Assembly: GCA_040904925.1 (NCBI GenBank)
Contig: JBBDSP010000011.1
Coordinates: 298,166 to 362,165 of the forward strand
DNA length: 64,000 nucleotides
Reading direction: 5' to 3'
From: Gracilimonas sp040904925
GTDB lineage: Bacteria > Bacteroidota > Rhodothermia > Balneolales > Balneolaceae
The position numbers and the translations under genes were made by a program. The notes under the pieces were generated by a model that was not told the DNA's origin, searched no databases, and saw only the letters and a list, made by a program, of their open reading frames with translations. How positions within the stretch are numbered: the first letter of the stretch is position 1; every line of letters begins with the position of its first letter. Shown here piece after piece: positions 9,004 through 16,839 of the stretch.

Positions 9004-10227
9004 TCAGGAAGTGTGTACAGAAACAACGGTATCCACTACTTTTTGGATCTCTTCTTTTTCCAGCTCCGGAAAAATGGGCAATGAGATTACCTGTTGACTT
9101 GCACAATGAGCATTCGGACAATCCGAAGCTTGATAACCCAAGTATGAAAAACATTCCTGTTCATGTAAAGGAATGGGATAATAGACCGAATGACCAATCT
9201 TTTGTTCCTCAAAAGCTCTTGCAAGTATATCTCTTTGCGTGGTTCGGATCGTATACTGGTGATAGATATGGCGGCCACCTTCTTCCTCCTTGCCTGTGGT
9301 TTCTTGGGGAATAATAATCTTGTTCGAATCTAAATCACACTCATCAGAACAGATACCTGAACACCGGATCAGTTCACCCACCACTCCAGCTTCATGAAAT
9401 AACCGGTTATATAAATGAGCAATTTCTCTCCTTCTTTGCGACCACTCATCCAGATACTTCAATTTTACAGATAAAATCGCAGCTTGAATTGCATCAAGCC
9501 TGCTGTTGATACCGACCAAACTATGATGATACTTGGGCTTTGCCCCATGAAGCCTAAGAATATCTACTTTTTCTGCATAGGTTGAATCACTCACAGTTAC
9601 CAAACCCGCGTCACCATAAGCACCCAAATTTTTGCTCGGGAAAAAACTGAAGCAACCAAAATCACCAATGCTTCCGGCCTGTCGGCCTTTGTAAGTCGCT
9701 CCAATTGACTGCGCTGCATCTTCTATAACTTTCAATCCATGTTCTTCAGCCAGACCCATGATCGGATCCATATCAGCCATTTGGCCGTAGAGGTGCACCG
9801 GAATAATCGCTTTTATCTTTTCTGGAGCGGGGTTGAGTTTTCTGTAAACCGGATGATCACCTGTCAGAAACAGTTCTATCTGTTTGGGATCAATGTTATA
9901 GAAATCTTTTTCGATATCCAGAAATACCGGGATCGCATCCAGCCTTGAAATTGCGCCGGCGGTAGCAAAAAAGGTGAAAGGTGAGGTTATCACATAATCC
10001 CCGGGTTGTATATCCATCGCCATCAGGGAAAGTAACAGCGCATCTGAACCTGATGCACACCCATAGGCATGCTTAGATTCACAATAGTCTCCAACTTCAT
10101 TTTCAAAGTCTTTGACCTTATCCCCCATGATGAAGTATTGGCTTTCTAACACCTCATCTATAGCCATACTAATTTCGTCTTTTATAGAATCATACTGCCG
10201 GTTTAGATCTAATAATGGAATAGACAT
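9004..10227 (-). CDS. DegT/DnrJ/EryC1/StrS family sugar aminotransferase
   Basis: This 407-residue protein is a PLP enzyme that aminates keto nucleotide-sugars. The fold type I pattern is clear: CASGSDALLLSL near residue 58, VIEDAAQSIGATYKG near 165 with the cofactor Asp, and FFPSKNLGAYGDAG near 195 with the PLP lysine. The upstream Gfo/Idh dehydrogenase gene, 80 bp away on the same strand, suggests the WbpB/WbpE-type pair that makes 2,3-diamino uronic acids. An insertion near residues 285-320 carries the cysteines CSGICSDEC, which is unusual for the family. Stop is followed by an 87-bp gap to the vWA gene. Product identity is inferred. Confidence 0.88.
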   Translation of the reverse strand: MSIPLLDLNRQYDSIKDEISMAIDEVLESQYFIMGDKVKDFENEVGDYCESKHAYGCASGSDALLLSLMAMDIQPGDYVITSPFTFFATAGAISRLDAIPVFLDIEKDFYNIDPKQIELFLTGDHPVYRKLNPAPEKIKAIIPVHLYGQMADMDPIMGLAEEHGLKVIEDAAQSIGATYKGRQAGSIGDFGCFSFFPSKNLGAYGDAGLVTVSDSTYAEKVDILRLHGAKPKYHHSLVGINSRLDAIQAAILSVKLKYLDEWSQRRREIAHLYNRLFHEAGVVGELIRCSGICSDECDLDSNKIIIPQETTGKEEEGGRHIYHQYTIRTTQRDILARAFEEQKIGHSVYYPIPLHEQECFSYLGYQASDCPNAHCASQQVISLPIFPELEKEEIQKVVDTVVSVHTS

Positions 10228-10307
10228 ATAACTGTTTTTAGTGAACCATCTGATGAGTTAAGGATAAAAAGAAGAACTCCCTAAAGCTACTTTTGTAGCT
10301 TGTTAAA

Positions 10308-11333
10308 TTACTCCTTTTTTGCTGCGTTATAGATCTGCTCTATGATACTAACCACTTTCATCCCCTCAAACGCGTTTGCCGTAGCTTCACTCTTACCATT
10401 TAACGTCTCAACCACATTTTCAAAGACATAGTGATGATTGGCCGCACTCCCCTTAAAAGGACCATAATCATTGGGCGGATTTGTTTGGGGCAATTCCGGC
10501 ATTTCATAATCCTGAATATGGCAATATTCCACCTCATTCATATACTGCCCGCCCACTTTGAAGCTTCCTTTAGAGCCAATTACAGTGATGCTGCTTTCCA
10601 TATTCGTATCCCAGCAAGAAGTGGAGTAATTGATGCTTCCGATCCCCCCATTCACAAACTCAAACTGAGCAAAACCGGAATCATCAAAGTCTTGCAGATC
10701 AGGGTGAGTGAAGTTTTTAACCGTAGATTTTGGTGATCTGATATCTCCAAAAACCCAATACATCAGGTCCACAAAATGACTAAACTGTGTGAATAACGCC
10801 CCGCCATCCATCTTTTTTGTCCCACGCCACGAGCTGTCTTTATAGTATCGACTGTCCCGATTCCAATAGCAATTTACTTGAACCATCAGCACATCCCCAA
10901 TCAGTCCATCCGTAACTATTTTCTTCATCCACACCGAAGGAGGACTATACCTATTTTGTTTTACTACAAACACTCTTTTTCCTGAAGCCTCTTGCGCCCC
11001 GATTACCTCCAAACATCCTTCTTTCGAAAGCCCCATAGGTTTTTCAATCACTACATGATAGCCTGCATTTAGTAGCTTCACTGCATATTCGGTGTGAAAC
11101 CCATTTGGTGTGCAAATACAAACGACATCGCTTAAATTGGCATCCTTCTTTAGAAACTCCTCGATTGAGGAATACATTTGTGCTTCGATACTCAGTTCAT
11201 CTTTGGCTGAAAATTGATCCGCATCCACTTCTGTAACCGATATAAGGTTACTGAATTCATACTCCTGTATGATCTTAGCGTGTCTTTTACCGATCCGCCC
11301 AAAACCTATAACTGAAAACTTTGTGTGGTTCAT
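10308..11333 (-). CDS. Gfo/Idh/MocA-family NAD-dependent dehydrogenase
   Basis: This 341-residue protein is a two-domain oxidoreductase. The N-terminal Rossmann motif VIGFGRIGKRHAKI (about residues 8-21) binds NAD(P), and VVIEKPMGLS near 93-102 supplies the conserved EKP lysine. KQNRYSPPSVWMKK and GGALFTQFSHFVDLM are typical of the WbpB/WlbA branch that oxidises UDP-sugar acids at C3. Its neighbour downstream is a DegT aminotransferase, the expected next step in that pathway. Together they suggest synthesis of an amino sugar for lipopolysaccharide or exopolysaccharide. The general family is certain; the UDP-GlcNAcA-like substrate is an inference. Confidence 0.87.
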   Translation of the reverse strand: MNHTKFSVIGFGRIGKRHAKIIQEYEFSNLISVTEVDADQFSAKDELSIEAQMYSSIEEFLKKDANLSDVVCICTPNGFHTEYAVKLLNAGYHVVIEKPMGLSKEGCLEVIGAQEASGKRVFVVKQNRYSPPSVWMKKIVTDGLIGDVLMVQVNCYWNRDSRYYKDSSWRGTKKMDGGALFTQFSHFVDLMYWVFGDIRSPKSTVKNFTHPDLQDFDDSGFAQFEFVNGGIGSINYSTSCWDTNMESSITVIGSKGSFKVGGQYMNEVEYCHIQDYEMPELPQTNPPNDYGPFKGSAANHHYVFENVVETLNGKSEATANAFEGMKVVSIIEQIYNAAKKE

Positions 11334-11428
11334 CTGAATTCTATGGGATTTATAAGTTCTGAAAGTGTTTTGAAATCAACCTAATTTAATAGTTTTGAAT
11401 AAGAATCAGGTGCTTTTTTACTTCACTA

Positions 11429-12391
11429 CTAAATGTTTTCAAATATCCAATCCTGGAATATTTCTTTGAACCGAAATGAGAAATTCTTTCGGACTGACGT
11501 ATTTTCATCATCATAATCAAAACAAGGCGGAACTACATGAAAATAGTGATTTGCCCCCGGGACACTGTAAGTATTGAAGTTTGATGGTAAAGAATCGGGA
11601 AAGATCAAGTTTAGCTCTTCCATAGCCCATTCAGAATATACATGACCGTCATTTTCACCGAACAAAAACAAAGCGGGAATTTCTATCTCCTGAAGATATT
11701 CAGCCGGTTCAAAACCAATCTTCATCTTCATATGACGCCATGTCTTTGTTATAGAGATCATTGACACCCAATTTTGATGTGACTGCGCTTTCTGCACCGC
11801 TTTATTATAAGCTGCAGTGCTATCTTCCCCATTGCATACATATTCACTGTGATACTCATTCACAAGCTGACGTGTAGGATCGAATGTAGGCCCGGCCAGG
11901 GATACCATAAATTTCACTTGTTCTGAAACTTCAGCGGCTACAATCTGAGCAACCCAACCATCCTCACCTTGCCCAATAATACCAATCCGATCAGGATCTA
12001 CCTCTTTTCTTTGCTGAAGAAATGAAACAGCCGCCATTGCATCATCAGCAAAATCATTTAAAGTGGCTCGGCTCCATCTCCCCCTAGATTCACCAACTCC
12101 TCTGGGGTCATAATAAAAAACACCAACTCCCGCTCTCGGAAAAACCGCTTCCAAATTTTCCTGAATAAAAATTTCACGTTGAGGATGAAAATCACCCCAT
12201 TCGTACATCCCACCCATAAAAACTATAACAGGTACATTCTCAGCAGAATCAGGAAGTACAAGGGTGCCATTTAATACGTTATCACCGCTTTTAAAAACTA
12301 CTTCTTCTCCAATTGAATCCTGAGCATTAATCACTCCGCTCCAAAAAATGCTTACCAACAATACTGTTAAAAAATTGCCTGCTATTTTCAT
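11429..12391 (-). CDS. secreted alpha/beta hydrolase with altered nucleophile elbow
   Basis: This 320-residue protein begins with a signal peptide ending near GVINAQ (residue 24). The body is an alpha/beta hydrolase fold related to the BAAT/dienelactone-type hydrolases: FMGGMYEWGDFHPQ, YYDPRGVGES near residue 93, DPDRIGIIGQGEDGW near 133, GENDGHVY near 250 (acid) and GANHYF near 284 (histidine). The nucleophile elbow normally reads GHSxGG; here it reads GQGEDG, so the catalytic Ser is a Gly. The protein may be a non-catalytic or altered member. It lies upstream of, and on the same strand as, the sugar genes, but separated by 95 bp from the dehydrogenase. Confidence 0.78.
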   Translation of the reverse strand: MKIAGNFLTVLLVSIFWSGVINAQDSIGEEVVFKSGDNVLNGTLVLPDSAENVPVIVFMGGMYEWGDFHPQREIFIQENLEAVFPRAGVGVFYYDPRGVGESRGRWSRATLNDFADDAMAAVSFLQQRKEVDPDRIGIIGQGEDGWVAQIVAAEVSEQVKFMVSLAGPTFDPTRQLVNEYHSEYVCNGEDSTAAYNKAVQKAQSHQNWVSMISITKTWRHMKMKIGFEPAEYLQEIEIPALFLFGENDGHVYSEWAMEELNLIFPDSLPSNFNTYSVPGANHYFHVVPPCFDYDDENTSVRKNFSFRFKEIFQDWIFENI

Positions 12392-12435
12392 TTTGATAAA
12401 TAGTCCTGTCTGTTGTACTTATTATCGTGAAATAT

Positions 12436-12936
12436 TTAATCTAACTGAGAAATGACACGTTTAATTTGGCCTAAATGTCTTTCTATATGTATGATATTAA
12501 AGTGAATCCATTCCAATCGGGTCAGATATCCAAATATAGGGTGCTTAAAAGAAAGACATAATTCATTGGGGGCAAATTTATCAATCAAATCTGCTATTAT
12601 TTCACGGTTTTCCTGAAATTTAGAGATAAGAGTCTCTTTTGATTTCTTGCCCTCAGTCGGTAGAATAACTCCGGATGCCTTCATTTTCTTATCAGACTCT
12701 AGAAATTTTTTTCGCATTTCATCAACATACGCATCGGGAGCTCGATCAATTTCCTTTTGAGTCTCACCATTAAAAAGTCGTGGTATACCATATTCTGAAC
12801 GGTACAGGTGCTCCACGATCTCAGCCACCGACCAGTTCTGCTCATCAAGTTTATAATTCAACTTTGAATCAGACAGTTGCCGAACACTGTTCAATAACAC
12901 TTCAGTATTTTCTAAAAGCCTGTTTTTTAAATTCAT
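12436..12936 (-). CDS. DinB-family (DinB_2) four-helix protein
   Basis: This 166-residue protein fits the DinB/YfiT-like four-helix bundle, a metal-binding fold used by bacillithiol- or mycothiol-dependent enzymes and stress proteins. The expected metal-site histidines appear in EIVEHLYRSEYG near residue 45 and HFNIIHIERHLGQIKR near 144-159. It is in line with the hydrolase gene downstream, 44 bp away, and shares no obvious function with it. Substrate and thiol cofactor are unknown. The family call rests on the spaced His residues and length. Confidence 0.75.
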   Translation of the reverse strand: MNLKNRLLENTEVLLNSVRQLSDSKLNYKLDEQNWSVAEIVEHLYRSEYGIPRLFNGETQKEIDRAPDAYVDEMRKKFLESDKKMKASGVILPTEGKKSKETLISKFQENREIIADLIDKFAPNELCLSFKHPIFGYLTRLEWIHFNIIHIERHLGQIKRVISQLD

Positions 12937-13013
12937 GCGTGAGTATGTGAAAAATGCCCGCTTAAGGTAATCGAATAGAGATAAAATTTCAGAAAAATAA
13001 TATCAAACTGATT

Positions 13014-14222
13014 CTAATCATTTCCTTTCGGAGTAAAGGCCTGAATGTCTGTAATCTCACGCCCAAGTATCAAACCATGAATATCATAAGTACCTTCATA
13101 GGTATTTACTGATTCCAGGTTCATTACATGGTGAATTACACGGTACTCCCCAACGATTCCGTTTCCGCCGTGCATATCTCTTGAAATACGGGCGATCTCG
13201 AGTGCCTTTCCACAGTTATGGCGTTTTGCAAGTGAGGTCATTGAGGGGTGATCACGGCCTTCATCTTTCAGCTTACCCAATCTTGAAGCTAGCATCTGCA
13301 TGGAAGTGATATCGGTAAGCATGTTAGCCAGCTTTGTTTGTATAAGCTGATTGGCGGCCAATGGTTTCCCAAATTGCTTACGGTCTAGCACATATTGTCG
13401 TGCTCTTTGGTAACAAAATTCGGCTGCGCCAACTGTTCCCCAGGCAATTCCGTAACGTGCAGAATTAAGGCACATAAACGGACCTTTCAATCCTTTGATA
13501 TCAGGAAATACATTTTCATCAGGAACGAATACATCATCAAATACTAATTCGCCGGTTTCAGAAGCACGCAGACTCATCTTATACTTGGTGTGTGGAGCTG
13601 AGAATCCTTTCATGCCCTTTTCAACCAGAAAGCCTCTTATCACACCTTCTTCTTTTGGGTCCTCTTTTGCTTTTGCCCAAACCACGGCCACATCAGCAAT
13701 GGGTGAATTGGTGATCCACATTTTAGCACCGTTAAGCTTCCATCCTCCGTCGGTTTTAACTGCTGTTGTGACCATAGAACCGGGATCAGAACCGTGATCA
13801 GGCTCCGTCAATCCAAAGCAGCCGATCATTTCTCCGGAAGCCAGCTCTGGAAGGAATTTTTGCTTCTGCTCTTCTGTACCGAATTCTGATATCGGATACA
13901 TTACCAACGACGATTGTACACTCATAAAAGAACGATAGCCGGAATCTACACGCTCCACTTCACGGGCAATCAATCCATAAGCAGTATAACTTGCTTCCGA
14001 GCCGCCGAACTCTTCCGGTATAGTAACACCCAGCAAACCCATTTCTCCCATTTCACGGGCAATACTCTGGTCAAAATATTCTTCAGTATTTCCCTTTAGT
14101 GCCCGAGGCTCCAGTTTACTCTGGGCATAATCGCGTGCCGTCTCCATGATCAGGCGATCTTCCTCATTCAGTTCTGATTCAAAAAGATAAGCGTCGTCGA
14201 TATTAAATAGATTCTTCGGCAT
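13014..14222 (-). CDS. gcdH: glutaryl-CoA dehydrogenase-type acyl-CoA dehydrogenase
   Basis: This 402-residue flavoenzyme oxidises and decarboxylates glutaryl-CoA to crotonyl-CoA in lysine and tryptophan breakdown. The acyl-CoA dehydrogenase signature is seen in CFGLTEPDHGSDPGSM near residue 132 and the FAD/substrate loop in GGNGIVGEYRVIHHVMNLE near 350. The C-terminal block ESVNTYEGTYDIHGLILGR holds the catalytic Glu and is characteristic of the GCDH branch, as is the start pattern EDRLIMETARDYAQ. Length fits the family. A beta propeller gene lies upstream and a second acyl-CoA dehydrogenase 1.3 kb upstream. Substrate specificity is inferred from motif pattern. Confidence 0.87.
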   Translation of the reverse strand: MPKNLFNIDDAYLFESELNEEDRLIMETARDYAQSKLEPRALKGNTEEYFDQSIAREMGEMGLLGVTIPEEFGGSEASYTAYGLIAREVERVDSGYRSFMSVQSSLVMYPISEFGTEEQKQKFLPELASGEMIGCFGLTEPDHGSDPGSMVTTAVKTDGGWKLNGAKMWITNSPIADVAVVWAKAKEDPKEEGVIRGFLVEKGMKGFSAPHTKYKMSLRASETGELVFDDVFVPDENVFPDIKGLKGPFMCLNSARYGIAWGTVGAAEFCYQRARQYVLDRKQFGKPLAANQLIQTKLANMLTDITSMQMLASRLGKLKDEGRDHPSMTSLAKRHNCGKALEIARISRDMHGGNGIVGEYRVIHHVMNLESVNTYEGTYDIHGLILGREITDIQAFTPKGND

Positions 14223-14276
14223 GAGTAAAATATTTATAAATGAATTTTCTTATTGGAAAGTATGCAGAATATAGTA

Positions 14277-15431
14277 CTAAAATGAAATGCGCTCGCTATA
14301 ATCACCCGTTATATTTATTCTTAATTTTTTGATCACCGGTTCCGGTTCCAGACTTGTCGTATATATTATACCGTTCCTATCAATATGGACAATAGGACCA
14401 AATTCCGGATTGAAACCTTCTTCTTCAAAAGAGTACAGTAACTGTCCATCAGGATTATAAATATCAACAGAGTTGGCATATTCTACCTCAGGAACCGACC
14501 CCGTGTTACTAAGCCGTGTATATCGATCCGGATCATCTACGTTGGTAGGCCAGTTCGCATTCACAATAAAAAAACCATTCGGTAAAAATTTAGGAGCACC
14601 CACCCTTCCAAATTGTCTTATCGTACTGCTGTTACCTTCAGTATGCATGCCTGGGCGAACAATGTAATCGAAGTCTCTGCGAATTTTACGGATCAGATCA
14701 CCATCGGTATCTCGAGTTTCTACTGAATAATCAATTATGCTTCCGGTGTGGATTTCATCGTTATAAACTGAAATTGAAGAACGGCTGGTCATGCCCTTAA
14801 TGGTTTCTAACTCTCCGGACTGATCGATCATAAAATCTTCCTTTACTTGAACTGAATCTTCGTTTATTCCAATGATATGGATATGAGGCCCCCAGCTTTC
14901 CCAGTTTGGAGCTGCAAGCACCATATCCCCATTAGAAAGAGTTCCCCATAAGGTTCCAAAGCTTGCTTTTTCAGCTAAATTATAGCTCTTCAGAAAATTC
15001 CCATCGTAATCGAAGGCATCAATTCTTGCTCCTTGTAAATTTCCGATGTAAAGCCGGTCGCCATCAGTGATCATACTGTAGGCACTTTCAAAATCTCCGG
15101 GGCCACGTCCTTTTTCTCCGGTCATCCAACGCAATGTTCCATCTAAATTAATGGATATCAGTTTGCTTTGCTGAGCATCCATAAAATAAATATTTCCCTG
15201 CGGATCGGTAAGTAATTCTTGAAATCCGGACAGGATAAAATCATCCGGGAATTGGGGTGTTATTGTCTCAACAAGTTCGAAGCGAAAAGGTAAATCTTTT
15301 TCATTCTGATAGATCCCATATTCCGCATTGTCGATAAATAAATCCAAAGATTCGTTTGATGATTCATTATTACTACAACCGGAGATCAACAAAGCTCCAA
15401 AAAAGAGGATGATCAAGCTACTCGTTTTCAT
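14277..15431 (-). CDS. 6-bladed beta-propeller lipoprotein
   Basis: This 384-residue protein starts with a lipoprotein signal, MKTSSLIILFFGALLISGC, with Cys19 as the likely lipidated residue. The remainder has repeated propeller-blade patterns such as LTDPQGNIYFMDAQQSKL near residue 88, MITDGDRLYIGN near 128, and GNFLKSYNL, and matches the Bacteroidota 6-bladed beta-propeller family (NHL-like, DUF4934/5128 group). Such proteins are found outside the cytoplasm and probably bind ligands, but no specific role is known. It lies between two acyl-CoA dehydrogenase genes, yet is probably an unrelated transcription unit. Confidence 0.8.
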   Translation of the reverse strand: MKTSSLIILFFGALLISGCSNNESSNESLDLFIDNAEYGIYQNEKDLPFRFELVETITPQFPDDFILSGFQELLTDPQGNIYFMDAQQSKLISINLDGTLRWMTGEKGRGPGDFESAYSMITDGDRLYIGNLQGARIDAFDYDGNFLKSYNLAEKASFGTLWGTLSNGDMVLAAPNWESWGPHIHIIGINEDSVQVKEDFMIDQSGELETIKGMTSRSSISVYNDEIHTGSIIDYSVETRDTDGDLIRKIRRDFDYIVRPGMHTEGNSSTIRQFGRVGAPKFLPNGFFIVNANWPTNVDDPDRYTRLSNTGSVPEVEYANSVDIYNPDGQLLYSFEEEGFNPEFGPIVHIDRNGIIYTTSLEPEPVIKKLRINITGDYSERISF

Positions 15432-15484
15432 TTCACTTTTATTATTTAAAATTCAACTCCCTCGAATATGTCTAAATCATTTAG

Positions 15485-15525
15485 AATAAAAAAGCCTGTA
15501 CCTCAAAATTGAGACACAGGCTTTT
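15485..15525 (-). terminator. intrinsic terminator after the acyl-CoA dehydrogenase
   Basis: A 10-bp stem (15490-15499 with 15516-15525) carries a nested CTCA/TGAG stem. On the minus strand it ends in a run of T residues (complement of 15487-15493). It lies 27 bp downstream of the gene ending at 15552 and insulates it from the propeller lipoprotein gene. Confidence 0.85.
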
Positions 15526-15551
15526 AGGTTTCCAACAACAACGGAGAAAAA

Positions 15552-16724
15552 TTATACGAGTGTCTTTTTCAACTCTCGTGCAATGATCAGCCGTTGAACT
15601 TCTGAAGTTCCCTCACCAATGGTCATAAGCTTGGAATCTCTTAAGAAACGCTCAACATGATATTCTTTGATATATCCATAACCGCCGTGAATTTGGATGG
15701 CCTCAAGCGCTGCGCGGACCGAAAGCTCGGAAGCAAATAACTTAGCCATGGAAGCCTCTTTAGTATAAGGCTTGCCTTTGTCTTTGAGCCAAGCTGCTTT
15801 AAGTACCAATAACCGCGCTGCCTCAATTTCAGTAGCCATATCCACCATTTTTCCTTCCATATACTGGAAGTTCCCGATGGCTGTGCCAAACTGCTTCCGC
15901 TCCATCGAATACTGCAGCGATTCTTCAAGTGCCCCGCGGGCTATTCCAACTGAAAGAGCGGCAATCCCAACTCGTCCGCCATCCAATACTTTCATGGTGT
16001 CCACAAATCCTTGTCCTTCTTCACCTAAAAGGTTTTCAGCAGGAACTTCCACGTTTTCAAAAACCACTTCAGTGGTATCAGAAGAATTCATGCCAAGTTT
16101 ATGCATACCGGATCCAGGATTTACTCCATCCCACTCCCGCTCAACGATAAATGTAGAAATTCCTTTAGTTCCTTTATTGGGATCGGTTTTAGCAAGCACC
16201 ACATAAGTATCTCCTACAGAGCCCTGGGTAATAAATATCTTTGAACCGTTCAGGATATACTTGTCACCTTTTTTAATAGCCGTTGTTTTCATCCCTGAAG
16301 CATCACTTCCAGATCCCGGCTCTGTTAAACACCATGCTGCCAGTTTTTCACCGGAAGTAAGTTCCGGCATGTACTTCATTTTCTGCTCATGACTTCCCGC
16401 CAAAGCAATATGTCCGGTTCCAAGGGATGTGTGTGATGCAACAGTAAGTGCAAGAGAGGCATCCCAGCGAGCAATTTCTTCGAGTACAAGGCAGAAGCTG
16501 ACAACATCAAAACCACCACCACCGTATTGTTCTTCGTGATAAATTCCCAGCATACCCAGTTCCCCCAATTGCTTTACGATCTCATGGGGAAATTCTTTGC
16601 TGTTATCTCTCTCCATAACAGTAGGTGCCACATTGCGTTCTACGAATTCCTTAACGCTGTCGCGGATCATTTTTTGATCGTCGGTGAGCTCAAATGATAA
16701 TTCTCGGTCTAAAACAGTGTCCAT
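15552..16724 (-). CDS. acyl-CoA dehydrogenase (short/medium-chain type)
   Basis: This 390-residue protein is an FAD-dependent acyl-CoA dehydrogenase of beta-oxidation or branched-chain amino-acid breakdown. Visible motifs are AAWCLTEPGSGSDASGM near residue 135, the FAD-binding QIHGGYGYIKEYHVERFLRD near 340, and MTIGEGTSEVQRLIIAREL at the C-terminus. The base Glu of short-chain enzymes fits the Glu in IGEGTSEVQ. Length and start, MDTVLDRELSFELTDDQ, are ordinary. The gene is monocistronic by position, with a terminator 27 bp after its stop. Chain-length specificity cannot be set from sequence alone. Confidence 0.92.
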   Translation of the reverse strand: MDTVLDRELSFELTDDQKMIRDSVKEFVERNVAPTVMERDNSKEFPHEIVKQLGELGMLGIYHEEQYGGGGFDVVSFCLVLEEIARWDASLALTVASHTSLGTGHIALAGSHEQKMKYMPELTSGEKLAAWCLTEPGSGSDASGMKTTAIKKGDKYILNGSKIFITQGSVGDTYVVLAKTDPNKGTKGISTFIVEREWDGVNPGSGMHKLGMNSSDTTEVVFENVEVPAENLLGEEGQGFVDTMKVLDGGRVGIAALSVGIARGALEESLQYSMERKQFGTAIGNFQYMEGKMVDMATEIEAARLLVLKAAWLKDKGKPYTKEASMAKLFASELSVRAALEAIQIHGGYGYIKEYHVERFLRDSKLMTIGEGTSEVQRLIIARELKKTLV

Positions 16725-16839
16725 ATTTTGTAATACTATCTAATTAAATTTGCTTGTTGGAAACGCTTCCAAGATAAAGGTTTGTTCTCTAAATATCGTT
16801 CGTCAATGTGTAAAAATTGTGTTTGGAACTCAGATCCCG

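Noticed and set aside
9315..9335. tRNA-like GTTCGAATC word
   Set aside because: It is inside the DegT aminotransferase gene and lacks acceptor, D and anticodon stems. No tRNA or rRNA gene was found anywhere in the window.
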